A stretch of 57,462 nt of DNA from an uncultured bacterium (GTDB lineage: Bacteria; Patescibacteriota; Minisyncoccia; SW-4-49-11), in NCBI GenBank assembly GCA_937864235.1, contig CALMJI010000025.1:1-57462 (forward strand), read 5' to 3'. The position numbers and the translations under genes are program-made. The number at the start of each line of letters is the position of its first letter. Position 1 is the first letter of the stretch. Under the pieces are notes generated by a model. The model did no database searches, was not told the DNA's origin, and saw only the letters and a list, made by a program, of their open reading frames with translations. Below, one piece after another: positions 30,960 through 39,724 of this stretch.

Positions 30960-32126
30960 TTATCCTCTAAATGACCTAATATATTGCATCATTTCTAGAT
31001 AAAATTGTAAATTATGGCGACTCAGATATTCCATTGCATATTGTTCTTTTACATTATACAAATGCCTTATATAGGCTCGGCTATAGTCTTGAGAACCTTG
31101 CCATTTAGCATAAGGATCAATTGGGTTTGTGTCTTCTCTATAGATTAAATTTTGAATTTTTAGAATATCAAAGAATTTATTTTCTGGTAATTTAGCTTCT
31201 GTTTTACTTTGTTGTAAATCTCTCAAATATTGATGAACATCTTGCTCTTTATTGTCTGATTTCCAAATATAAACTGTACCGTGACGAGCTTCCCTAGTAG
31301 GAATTACACAATCAAACATATCAACTCCCAATGAGGTTGCATAGGCTATTTCTTCTGGTTTTCCCAAGCCCATCAGGTATCTAGGCTTATCATCTGGTAA
31401 AAGCGGAGCTGTCCATTGTATAACCTTTAGAACTTCTATCCTTGACTCGCCCACCGATACTCCTCCAATAGCATACCCGTCAAAACCTATTTCTTGTAAT
31501 TGACTTAAACTTAATTTTCTTAAGTCCTCATATATACCTCCCTGTACAATGCCAAATAATAATGGTTTTGTATTATCCGGTCTAGGGTCGACTTGTAATA
31601 ACCTTTCTAATTCATCTTTTGACCTTTGTGCCCAACGAGTAGTTAATTCTAAGGACTTTAATATATAATCTCGAGCAGATCCACCCGGAGGACATTCATC
31701 TAAAACCATAATAATATCACTCCCCAAGTAATACTGAGTACGAATAGACTCTTCTGGACTTAATAAATGCTCACTACCATCTATATGAGAACGGAAATAT
31801 ACACCCTCTTCTGTAATTTTATTAATTTTAGATAAGCTAAATACCTGAAATCCTCCACTATCTGTCAAAATTGCTTTAGGCCAATTGGTAAATTTATGTA
31901 AACCTCCTAATTTATGTACTAACTCATAACCAGGTTTGAGATAAAGATGATACGTATTCATCAATATAATATCTGTATCAAATTGATTATATATTTCCTG
32001 ATTCCCAATTCCTCTAATGCTACCCTTAGTAGCTACGGGCATAAAAAATGGAGTTTCTAATTTACTATGTACAGCATCCAAAATTCCATACCTTAAGCTA
32101 CCACAACTCTCTTTTATGTCAAACAT
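30960..32126 (-). CDS. tgt: tRNA-guanine transglycosylase, zinc cysteines missing
   Basis: 388 residues. It swaps G34 of His, Asp, Asn and Tyr tRNAs for preQ1 or queuine. Catalytic elements are intact: 'LTDSGGFQVFSL' (D89), 'FGIVQGG', 'YAIGGVSVGE' and the nucleophile in 'DMFDCVIPTREARHGTVY' (D272). The usual Zn site (CxCxxC plus His) reads 'PIDPYAKWQGSQDYSRAY', so all three Cys are absent although the His of 'RHNLQF' (H371) remains. About 15 residues before this region look inserted compared with E. coli Tgt. No queuosine biosynthesis gene is in the window, so salvage of the base is likely. Confidence 0.92.
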   Translation of the reverse strand: MFDIKESCGSLRYGILDAVHSKLETPFFMPVATKGSIRGIGNQEIYNQFDTDIILMNTYHLYLKPGYELVHKLGGLHKFTNWPKAILTDSGGFQVFSLSKINKITEEGVYFRSHIDGSEHLLSPEESIRTQYYLGSDIIMVLDECPPGGSARDYILKSLELTTRWAQRSKDELERLLQVDPRPDNTKPLLFGIVQGGIYEDLRKLSLSQLQEIGFDGYAIGGVSVGESRIEVLKVIQWTAPLLPDDKPRYLMGLGKPEEIAYATSLGVDMFDCVIPTREARHGTVYIWKSDNKEQDVHQYLRDLQQSKTEAKLPENKFFDILKIQNLIYREDTNPIDPYAKWQGSQDYSRAYIRHLYNVKEQYAMEYLSRHNLQFYLEMMQYIRSFRG

Positions 32127-32128
32127 AA

Positions 32129-34015
32129 TTACTCTTCTACTCTTATCTGTCCACCGACATCACTTACTGAATTTACTTCTAAAGTACCAGATAAATCTAT
32201 TCCTGTAAAGTCATCTTTACCTGTATAGTTAATTCCACTCAATAGTTGAGGGATTTGCCCTACTTGATTTATAGCAGGATTGATACTAATCTGGAACACA
32301 GCTCTATATAGAGGTCTTAAAAGACCAGTGTTGGCTGGGACTTTATCTAAATTCCAGACAACCTCTTTAGTCCTCTCATTATACGATATATTACCATTGG
32401 TAGTAACAGTTTTACCTGTCCAATTCACATTATCTGGGAGAGTAGTTCTAAATGAAACTCCTGACACATCATTTGTTAAATTTTGTATTTCTAAACTTAC
32501 TGAGAATGTAGTTATTTGTGCTACTTTTAACGGTATTGGGCCTGTATTGATAATAGAGCTGTCTTTACTTACATAAGAAATAGAGGCTTTTGGTATTAAT
32601 TTAGTTGACAACTTGACTTCACTAGAATTGCCTTGAATAATTTTATTTACTCCTAAGGTAGTAGGTACTTCATCACTTTCAAAGGTGGCATTAGTTTTAA
32701 TAACATAATTCACATCTTGAAAGTTATCAATCGGTATAGTACGTTTTATAGGTACTCTAAAACTAACCTCTCCTTGTTCATTAGGACCAAAAGTTTTTAG
32801 CTGAGGTACTGCATTAGCTCGCCAAATAATAGTGTTAGTACTAGCATCGAAATCTGCACCCCTAGCGCTTAATCTAGTTAAGTCTAATAATTTGCTGTCC
32901 AACTGTACTCTGAGAGCTCCCTCTCCTATTCTAACTTGAGTATTATTACGAAATGTAATAGTATATTCCAAAGAATCTCCTGCAGATGCTATATTAGTAT
33001 TAACTCTCTGTGTTAAGTTGACATAAGGAGATCCTAGTGTAGTAGATTTTTGGCTACTTGAATATAGGGTAAACACTCCTTGTCTAGACTCTCCTATTTT
33101 AGCTTTTATAATCTTTATTTCTTTTTGATTACCACCAAGTGTACCAGTTACTGTAATCTCATAAGAAGATTTTGTTCTTATATTTGGAATAGTAAATATA
33201 TTTTTTGCATTACCAGTAGATGGTAAAGTTGATGAAATAAAAGCAAAAGTTTCAGGATATTCTAACTGTAGCTCTAAATCCTTAAGATCATTATTACTTT
33301 TATTATTGACGGTAATAACATAATTAACAATTTCTCCACCAACACCTTGTAAAGGCGCTTGAATATCTACTATCACTGGACTATCCGCGATAGTTGTGGC
33401 AAATTCCGTTTTAGAATCAAAACTAGAAGTCAGAATAGTGGGCATATAATTAAGAGTGGCTTTGATTGTATGAATACTAGCTATTTCTCCTATCAATCTT
33501 CCTTTAATTATAATCTCTCCCTTTGATCTAGGCTCTAATTCTGGTAATTCATATTCTCTAATTTCAGATTTGGTCTGACCCAATATATCCAAAGATGAGT
33601 CTATGAGTGCCTGAGGAACTTCGACTGTAATTTTAGCATTTTTTAAGGCAACAAGATTATCATTTCTATATGTCAAGGTATATGAAATTTCCTCTCCTGC
33701 AGACACTTGACTTTCACCAGTTATTTCTAATCTTACTCTTTTGTCTGAGAATCTCTGCTGATTGAGTTGATAAAAAAACCCTATAATCAATCCTATACCT
33801 ACCAAAGCTGTTATAACTATACTATAAAGTGTAATTTTTTTCTTATGTTTCTGAAAAAAAGGCTGATCTGCTTCCTCAACTGGCTTAAATTCTGGTGAAC
33901 TTGGGGCATTATGTTTTGCATATACACTATATGGAGTATTGTGCACTCTTTCTTTATCTAGCTCCACTTGATTCTCTTTTTTATATATTTTTTTCTCAAT
34001 ATCTTCTAATGCCAT
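32129..34015 (-). CDS. Membrane-anchored surface protein with DUF11/CARDB-like repeats
   Basis: 628 residues. A cytoplasmic N-terminus of about 55 residues is followed by one membrane helix (about 58-82, 'ITLYSIVITALVGIGLIIGF') and five or so beta-sandwich repeats. Repeat phrases such as 'SAGEEISYTLTYRNDN', 'GVGGEIVNYVITVNNKSN' and 'ASAGDSLEYTITFRNNTQ' are typical of the DUF11/CARDB superfamily used as spacers in bacterial surface proteins. The orientation (N-in, C-out, signal anchor) implies a large extracellular region. It sits 2 bases upstream of tgt. Confidence 0.7.
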   Translation of the reverse strand: MALEDIEKKIYKKENQVELDKERVHNTPYSVYAKHNAPSSPEFKPVEEADQPFFQKHKKKITLYSIVITALVGIGLIIGFFYQLNQQRFSDKRVRLEITGESQVSAGEEISYTLTYRNDNLVALKNAKITVEVPQALIDSSLDILGQTKSEIREYELPELEPRSKGEIIIKGRLIGEIASIHTIKATLNYMPTILTSSFDSKTEFATTIADSPVIVDIQAPLQGVGGEIVNYVITVNNKSNNDLKDLELQLEYPETFAFISSTLPSTGNAKNIFTIPNIRTKSSYEITVTGTLGGNQKEIKIIKAKIGESRQGVFTLYSSSQKSTTLGSPYVNLTQRVNTNIASAGDSLEYTITFRNNTQVRIGEGALRVQLDSKLLDLTRLSARGADFDASTNTIIWRANAVPQLKTFGPNEQGEVSFRVPIKRTIPIDNFQDVNYVIKTNATFESDEVPTTLGVNKIIQGNSSEVKLSTKLIPKASISYVSKDSSIINTGPIPLKVAQITTFSVSLEIQNLTNDVSGVSFRTTLPDNVNWTGKTVTTNGNISYNERTKEVVWNLDKVPANTGLLRPLYRAVFQISINPAINQVGQIPQLLSGINYTGKDDFTGIDLSGTLEVNSVSDVGGQIRVEE

Positions 34016-34055
34016 ATATTTATTTTAATTATATTCGATATTAATTATACCATAT

Positions 34056-34763
34056 TTATTGAATAAGATTCAAGGAGTTACTTTTGAGACGATACCAGTG
34101 TAGATGATATTGCACAATTTGCCATGGAAAATCTTTTACTTCAAGCCAAATTCCCTTTTGCCATTGTCTTAAAGTATAAATCAAGTCACTATTGACTGCT
34201 ATATAATCTTCAAATTCATCCTTTAGTCTAGATACAACTAAACCTCCTGCTCTAATACTTATACCAAAGTCCCTAGATTTTGTACTACCTGTTATTACAC
34301 AATGAGATAGATTAATTCCATAACCCAATGTATATAATAATCTAGTTAATAGCCATCCAATGAGAACTTGATATTGATTATGATGTTTTTTGACTAATTC
34401 TATATATTGCTCAATACATTCAAAAACTTGTATGTCCGTATGATTCTCATCCGTTAATTGGTCTAATAACTCAAACATAATTCCCATCAAAGCAGTGGAT
34501 TTGATATCCAAATATAAATCAGAATATGAATCGAGGTCTTTAATTGCAATTAATCTAGAGGTATTACGACCTACAATAAACTCTATCTCGGATTTACCCC
34601 AATCATATAATCTGTATTGTAGCTTGGAGGTTGATTTTTTTATACCTTTTAACAATAAAGTTTGTTTACCATAATTCTTGGTATAAAAAACTCCCAATCT
34701 ATCCACTTCTGGTAAATCTATTTGTTTAATCAAATAGGCCTCAGTATTGTGGATAATGGCCAT
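34056..34763 (-). CDS. recO: DNA repair protein RecO
   Basis: 235 residues. RecO loads RecA onto SSB-coated DNA with RecR and anneals strands. The N-terminal OB fold starts 'IIHNTEAYLIKQIDLPEVDR', with 'TLLLKGIKKSTSKL' following, as in the family. The helical domain contains 'LLYTLGYGINLSHC', the usual site of a four-Cys zinc finger, of which only one Cys remains; many RecO proteins, including E. coli's, also lack the finger. 3 bases downstream of rnj. Confidence 0.85.
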   Translation of the reverse strand: MAIIHNTEAYLIKQIDLPEVDRLGVFYTKNYGKQTLLLKGIKKSTSKLQYRLYDWGKSEIEFIVGRNTSRLIAIKDLDSYSDLYLDIKSTALMGIMFELLDQLTDENHTDIQVFECIEQYIELVKKHHNQYQVLIGWLLTRLLYTLGYGINLSHCVITGSTKSRDFGISIRAGGLVVSRLKDEFEDYIAVNSDLIYTLRQWQKGIWLEVKDFPWQIVQYHLHWYRLKSNSLNLIQ

Positions 34764-34766
34764 ATT

Positions 34767-36545
34767 TTATATTTCTATAATCACGGGTATAATCATTGGT
34801 CTTCTATGAGTAGTCTTGAATAAGAATAAACCTAAATCTTCTCGAATAGATTGTTGCATATCCTCTATACTCTGGTCTTGCCCTTCTCTTGCTAATTTCT
34901 TCTCTATATGTTCTTTTACTCTTTCCTTAATTGAATCCAGTAATTTGGTAGATGTTTGAATATGCACAAAGCCTTTAGAGACAATTTCTGGGTCCCTAAT
35001 AATCTTACCTTGTTTTAAGTCTACTAAAGATACAATAGTCAAAATCCCATCTTGAGCTAAAGACTGTCTATCTCGAATTACCATTTCTTTTAAGTCTCCC
35101 ACTCCTAATCCATCTACCATCATATTGCTGGCATTGACTTTCTCCGTAGTAACTCTAGCTTCTCCTTTATAAACTTGAATTACTCGTCCATTATCAGTAA
35201 GTAAAATATTGTCTCTTGACATACCAACTTCTTGAGCTAAGTCGGAATGCGATTTTAGAGCATAAAAGTCTCCATAAATTGGCTGCAAATATTTAGGTCG
35301 AATAATCTCTAATAATTGTTTCAGATCTTCTTTCTGAGCATGTCCTGAGACATGAACTTCCATCATCTTATAATGAATAATATTAGCCCTCTGTTTGGCC
35401 AGAGAGTCTTTGATCTTTTGTACAGACTCTTCATTACCTGGTACCACCGAGGATGAGAATACTACAGTATCTCCTGGCTCAATTTGAAAATTACGATGTT
35501 CTTTATTTGCAATTCTAGTAAGAGCAGACCTTTCATCTCCCTGAGCTCCAGTACAGATAATGGTCAAATTTTCTGGCGGAAGATTACGAGCCTCTTGAGC
35601 ACTAATTAAAGTCTGTGGAGAAAAGTTTGCATAACCAATTTCATGTAAAATCTGAATATTAGTTTTCATACTAAAGCCTTCAATCACTACTTTACGATTA
35701 TATTTCTCTGATAAATTAATCATTTGCTGAATTCTATTCAATGTACTAGAAAAAGTAGTAACTATAATTTTACCAGTAGCATTCTCAAAAATATGATCAA
35801 TATTATTCTGAATAGTCATCTCTGAGACTAATCTTCCCGGTCTGCTAGCACTAGTACTATCGGACAACAGTAATAGAACTCCCTCATCTCCAATTTTCTT
35901 ATACATTTCCAAATCAGCTGGAGCTTCGCCCACAGGGGTGGCATCAATTTTGAAATCTCCTGTATGTAGTATTACACCTTCAGGAGTCTCAATCTTAATC
36001 ATGGTAGAGTCAGGAATACTGTGATTAATGTGTAGAAAAGTAACAGTAAATACACCTAATCTTATTTTCTCATTCAATTTGGCAACATGTCCATTAAGTG
36101 CTGGAAGAGTAGTAAATTCACTTTGTCTTCTTTGCATCATTGCTAAAGGTAAGGCTGGTGCATAAATAGGTGGGTTACCAATCATAGACATAACCTGCGA
36201 CACCCCTCCAATATGATCCATATGACCATGAGTAATAAGCACGGCTCTAATTCTGTCCTCCTTACCCTTTAGATAACTAGGGTTTGGGATAATGTAGTCA
36301 ATACCAGGCTGGTCCTCTTCTGGAAATTTCATCCCTATGTCTATGACTATAATATCCTTACCATATTCTATCACTGTCATATTCCTTCCCCCGATTTCCT
36401 CTGAGCCACCCAAAGGAATAATTTTCAAGATATTATCTTTTGTGTCAAACGGCTCTTTGGCATTGAGATATTGATCTGCTCTATGACTTAAATCTTTTAC
36501 AAAGGTAGTCCCTCTCTTAATTTTAGAGTTATTATAAGCTTTCAT
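34767..36545 (-). CDS. rnj: Ribonuclease J (active-type)
   Basis: 592 residues. 5'-3' exoribonuclease / endonuclease of the metallo-beta-lactamase beta-CASP family, for mRNA decay and RNA processing. All metal ligands are present: 'HGHMDH' (106-111), 'INHSIPDS' (H175), 'LHTGDFK' (D197) and 'EVHVSGHA' (H398, H402). Beta-CASP 'GDERSALTRIA' and the C-terminal domain ending 'RRPMIIPVIIEI' are also complete. Directly downstream (1 base) of a degenerate paralogue, and 3 bases upstream of recO. Confidence 0.93.
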   Translation of the reverse strand: MKAYNNSKIKRGTTFVKDLSHRADQYLNAKEPFDTKDNILKIIPLGGSEEIGGRNMTVIEYGKDIIVIDIGMKFPEEDQPGIDYIIPNPSYLKGKEDRIRAVLITHGHMDHIGGVSQVMSMIGNPPIYAPALPLAMMQRRQSEFTTLPALNGHVAKLNEKIRLGVFTVTFLHINHSIPDSTMIKIETPEGVILHTGDFKIDATPVGEAPADLEMYKKIGDEGVLLLLSDSTSASRPGRLVSEMTIQNNIDHIFENATGKIIVTTFSSTLNRIQQMINLSEKYNRKVVIEGFSMKTNIQILHEIGYANFSPQTLISAQEARNLPPENLTIICTGAQGDERSALTRIANKEHRNFQIEPGDTVVFSSSVVPGNEESVQKIKDSLAKQRANIIHYKMMEVHVSGHAQKEDLKQLLEIIRPKYLQPIYGDFYALKSHSDLAQEVGMSRDNILLTDNGRVIQVYKGEARVTTEKVNASNMMVDGLGVGDLKEMVIRDRQSLAQDGILTIVSLVDLKQGKIIRDPEIVSKGFVHIQTSTKLLDSIKERVKEHIEKKLAREGQDQSIEDMQQSIREDLGLFLFKTTHRRPMIIPVIIEI

Positions 36546-36546
36546 A

Positions 36547-38313
36547 TTAAATATTAATTATTATTGGTAAAATCATTGGCCTTCTCTCAGTCTTAGTTAA
36601 CAATAATCTGGCTATATTTTCTCTAACTTCACTTTTGACATAATCTAGATTAACTTCATCTGATTCTCGGATTAATGTAGCTATAATTAATCTAGCCTGA
36701 TCTTTAATCTCATCAAATAATTTCATTGATGATTCATTATCTACAAAACCTTTGGATTCTAAGACTATATCATTCAACATAGTACGAGATTGTAAATCTA
36801 CTAAAGCAATAATATGCAATATTCCCTCTTCTGCCATAGACTGTCTATCGTGTATGACCACATTGGTCAAATCTCCGACCCCCAAACCATCCACAATTAT
36901 ATCCGAGGCTGGGACTTTTTCTGGAGTAACTCGTCTTTGTTTATAATCAAAAAGTATCACCTTACCATTCATACCAACTACCACATTACGGTCTGGATAA
37001 CCACCTTTAATAGCAATATCTCCATTAGATCTCAAAAGATGATGGGAACCTGTAACTGGAATATAATATTTAGGTCTAACCGCTTTTAGCACTGCCAAAG
37101 TATCCTCATATCTTGCATAAGCTCCATATCTAGTATCTAGTTCCTGATAATATTCCACAAAAGCTCCAAGTTTAGCAAAATTATCATTAACTCTTGCTAC
37201 TGAGCGAGCATTCCCTGGAATCAAAGCTGCTGGATAAACCACAATATCTCCAGCTTCAATAGAAAACACTGTATGTTCCCCATTAGCCAAGCGCATTAAA
37301 TGTGGTATATCATCTCCATGAGATCCTGCAATAAGTACTACTAGTTTTTCCCTTGGGACTTCAGATAAACCACTAGGCCCTATAATAGTCCCTGATTTGA
37401 TATTAATTAATCCCTTTTTACGACAAGTGTTAAAAGTATTTAATAAACTTTTACCTTCAATAAATAAGTGTTTATTATGATTTTCTACTGCATTTACAAT
37501 CTGCTGCATTCTACTAATCATAGATGGAAAAGTAGAGATATAAATTGTACCTGTATTTTTAGCAATTATTGAGTCAATATAATTAGCAATAGAGCTTTCT
37601 GTTGGTGCAAAACCCTGAGATTCACTAGCTACACTACCTGTTAAAAGAGCAAATGCATCTGAACCAGCTAAATCTTTGATATAATCTAATAATTCAGACT
37701 TTCCGGGTGTTTCGCTATCTAGTTTATAGCTAGATAGATAAAACACTTTCCCTTGCATAGTATAAACACATAATCCAATTGCACCTATTACATTAAAAGG
37801 TGTTGGGAAGGCATTAACCTTAAATGAACCGATTCTAATGGAGTTATAAGGCTTTATAATATGTTTTTTGTACTTAATACCTTGAGAGTAAAAATCATGC
37901 CTTGACTCCAAAATAGCAAATAAAGCTTCTGTAGCATAAATATGTAAATTCGGAAATAAATGCAGTAAATAAGGAACTGCCCCAATATGATCAGGATGCG
38001 GGGATGTCAAAACCACTCCTTTAATTTTACTCATATTATTTTTGAGATATTGAGTATTAGGAATAAGATAATCTATACCAGGCTGATTAACACCCGGCAT
38101 TTGTAAGCCCATATCTAGGATAAGAATATCATTTTCTTGCTCTAGTACATACATATTCTTTCCAATTCCGTCCAATCCACCTAAAGGAATAATTTTGAGA
38201 GACTGTCTAGATGTTTCAGGAATAGTTCTTTTTTGGGCAAAATTTTTACCCTGAGTACGAGAACGATTAGTTCGCACACTAGATTTAGTATGAAATCTTT
38301 TTGATTGCATCAT
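36547..38313 (-). CDS. Ribonuclease J paralogue with degenerate active site
   Basis: 588 residues, the same length and domain order as its neighbour at 34767 and with the same C-terminal ending ('RRPMILPIIINI'), so clearly an RNase J family protein. The catalytic motif HxHxDH reads 'TSPHPDHIGA' (first His replaced by Ser104); the position of H175 is Phe, of D197 is Ser ('YLSSYKLDSE'), and the 'VHVSGH' loop reads 'TRYGAYARYE'. Only H106, D108 and H109 remain. It is expected to be inactive and may serve as a partner subunit, as RNase J2 does for J1 in Bacillus. The N-terminus (1-40) is basic and probably disordered. First gene of the long minus unit. Confidence 0.85.
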   Translation of the reverse strand: MMQSKRFHTKSSVRTNRSRTQGKNFAQKRTIPETSRQSLKIIPLGGLDGIGKNMYVLEQENDILILDMGLQMPGVNQPGIDYLIPNTQYLKNNMSKIKGVVLTSPHPDHIGAVPYLLHLFPNLHIYATEALFAILESRHDFYSQGIKYKKHIIKPYNSIRIGSFKVNAFPTPFNVIGAIGLCVYTMQGKVFYLSSYKLDSETPGKSELLDYIKDLAGSDAFALLTGSVASESQGFAPTESSIANYIDSIIAKNTGTIYISTFPSMISRMQQIVNAVENHNKHLFIEGKSLLNTFNTCRKKGLINIKSGTIIGPSGLSEVPREKLVVLIAGSHGDDIPHLMRLANGEHTVFSIEAGDIVVYPAALIPGNARSVARVNDNFAKLGAFVEYYQELDTRYGAYARYEDTLAVLKAVRPKYYIPVTGSHHLLRSNGDIAIKGGYPDRNVVVGMNGKVILFDYKQRRVTPEKVPASDIIVDGLGVGDLTNVVIHDRQSMAEEGILHIIALVDLQSRTMLNDIVLESKGFVDNESSMKLFDEIKDQARLIIATLIRESDEVNLDYVKSEVRENIARLLLTKTERRPMILPIIINI

Positions 38314-38415
38314 ATAAAATATATTTAATAAAATTATTATTTTCTTTAAGAGCTTATATAATCTGCTTATAATATAAAATAAAATTGGATCTTAAACAGA
38401 AATGTGTTTTACTCT

Positions 38416-38474
38416 AAAAAAATGTAGACTCTAGAGAATTGAACTCTAATTTACTCCTTATTAGTAAAGTCTGC
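38416..38474 (-). other. tRNA-like three-stem structure followed by T7, downstream of rpsP
   Basis: On the minus strand 'GCAGAC' and 'GTCTAC' form an outer stem with one C-A mismatch, enclosing a hairpin TTTACT-AATAAGG-AGTAAA and a T-arm-like hairpin TAGAG-TTCAATT-CTCTA whose 'GTTCAATTC' fits the tRNA T-loop consensus exactly. There is no D arm; total length is 52 bases. T7 (38422-38416) follows at once. It may be a decayed tRNA gene now used as the rpsP terminator, or a terminator that looks like one. Confidence 0.5.
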
Positions 38475-38489
38475 TATAAAAAATTAATT

Positions 38490-38765
38490 TTATTCTTTTA
38501 CTTTAGCTCTAGTAACAGCTATTTTATTACCTTCAATAATATTATTTTTAACTAAAAGATTATGTACAGTTTGAGAAGGTTGTGCCCCTACAGAAATCCA
38601 ATATTTTATTCTCTCAGCATTAAGGGTATTATCTTTATTCCCTGGGTTATACATACCCAATGATTCAATGAATTTACCTTTTACTGGACGAGTTTTTTCA
38701 GCTACCACTACTTTGTATATGGGAGTGTTTTTCTTACCGACTCGTGACAATCTAATTCTTAACAT
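38490..38765 (-). CDS. rpsP: 30S ribosomal protein S16
   Basis: 91 residues from ATG 38765 ('MLRIRLSRVGKKNTPIYKVV'), the universal S16 start; the track ORF adds 22 spurious residues. Other conserved segments: 'VAEKTRPVKGKFIESLGMYNP', 'AERIKYWISVGAQPSQTVHNLL'. Binds 16S rRNA in the 5' domain and is an early assembly protein. The usual neighbours rimM, trmD and rplS are not here; it stands between the RNase J pair and galU. Confidence 0.95.
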   Translation of the reverse strand: MLRIRLSRVGKKNTPIYKVVVAEKTRPVKGKFIESLGMYNPGNKDNTLNAERIKYWISVGAQPSQTVHNLLVKNNIIEGNKIAVTRAKVKE

Positions 38766-38849
38766 AATTGAAAATAAAAAATTTATACATTTATTAACAT
38801 TAATTGTACCATAATTTGAAACTATTGTCAATATTTTATGCTATTCTGA

Positions 38850-39713
38850 TTATAGTTTTATATTTTTGATATGATCACTTACCCCATTACCAATTTCTGG
38901 ATGTTGTAGTCCAAAGTCTATAACGGCTTGTATATAGCCTAATTTATCACCACAATCATACCTTTTACCCTCGATTTCATAACCATAGAGAGGATTAGTT
39001 TTAAGAAGCTCAATGAAAGCATGATCTAATCCCAATTCACCTTCAACTGAAACTTTCATCTGCTCTAATTTATCAAAAATAGCTGGGGTAATAATATACT
39101 TTCCAATTACTGCTAGATTAGATTTAGTTTCTTCTGGCTTTGGCTTTTCGACAAACTGATTAATCTCAACTAATCTATCATTAATTTGGGCCCCCTCAAT
39201 GATTCCGTATTTGGACACTTCTGAGTGTGGAACTCGAGTAAGAGCAATTACAGGATCTTGATACTTATTATAAACTTCTATTAACTGTCCAATAGCTGGG
39301 ATATCTGAGGCAACGATATCATCTTCGAATAACACTGCACAAGGCTCATCTCCTATAAAACTTCTGGTAGCCAAAACAGCATCACCATTACCTCTAGCAT
39401 ATCTTTGTCTAACAAAGAAAAATTCTGCCATATCAGCTATATCTCTGACTTGACCTAGCACCTCCTCTTTCCCCTTTTGTTCTAATAAATATTCTAGTTC
39501 AAAATGAGAGTCAAAATGATCTTCAATAGCTCTCTTTCCCTTACCAGTCACAAAAATGATTTGCTCAATTCCAGCTTTTACTGCTTCTTCTACTAAATAT
39601 TGTACTATTGGTTTATCTACTAGTGGTAACATTGCCTTAGGCTGAGCCTTAGTGGCTGGTAAAAATCTAGTCCCAAATCCTGCTACGGTAATGATGGCTT
39701 TTCTAATTTTCAT
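38850..39713 (-). CDS. galU: UTP-glucose-1-phosphate uridylyltransferase
   Basis: 287 residues. Makes UDP-glucose for surface glycans. Nucleotide-binding start 'KAIITVAGFGTRFLPATKA', activation-loop 'PKAMLPLVDKPIVQYLVEEA', 'FEDDIV' and the sugar-binding 'GLDHAFIELL' / 'GKRYDCGDKLGY' all match GalU. Length typical (about 290). Last gene of the rmlB-rmlA-galU run, with an 11-base gap to rmlA. Confidence 0.93.
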   Translation of the reverse strand: MKIRKAIITVAGFGTRFLPATKAQPKAMLPLVDKPIVQYLVEEAVKAGIEQIIFVTGKGKRAIEDHFDSHFELEYLLEQKGKEEVLGQVRDIADMAEFFFVRQRYARGNGDAVLATRSFIGDEPCAVLFEDDIVASDIPAIGQLIEVYNKYQDPVIALTRVPHSEVSKYGIIEGAQINDRLVEINQFVEKPKPEETKSNLAVIGKYIITPAIFDKLEQMKVSVEGELGLDHAFIELLKTNPLYGYEIEGKRYDCGDKLGYIQAVIDFGLQHPEIGNGVSDHIKNIKL

Positions 39714-39724
39714 AATATTATACT

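Noticed and set aside
34056-34763. Loss of zinc site in RecO as a special feature
   Set aside because: Many ordinary RecO proteins lack the finger, so this is normal variation, unlike the Tgt case.
38423-38474. A functional tRNA-Leu (anticodon TAA) downstream of rpsP
   Set aside because: No D arm, no U33, an acceptor mismatch and no long variable arm as required for tRNA-Leu.
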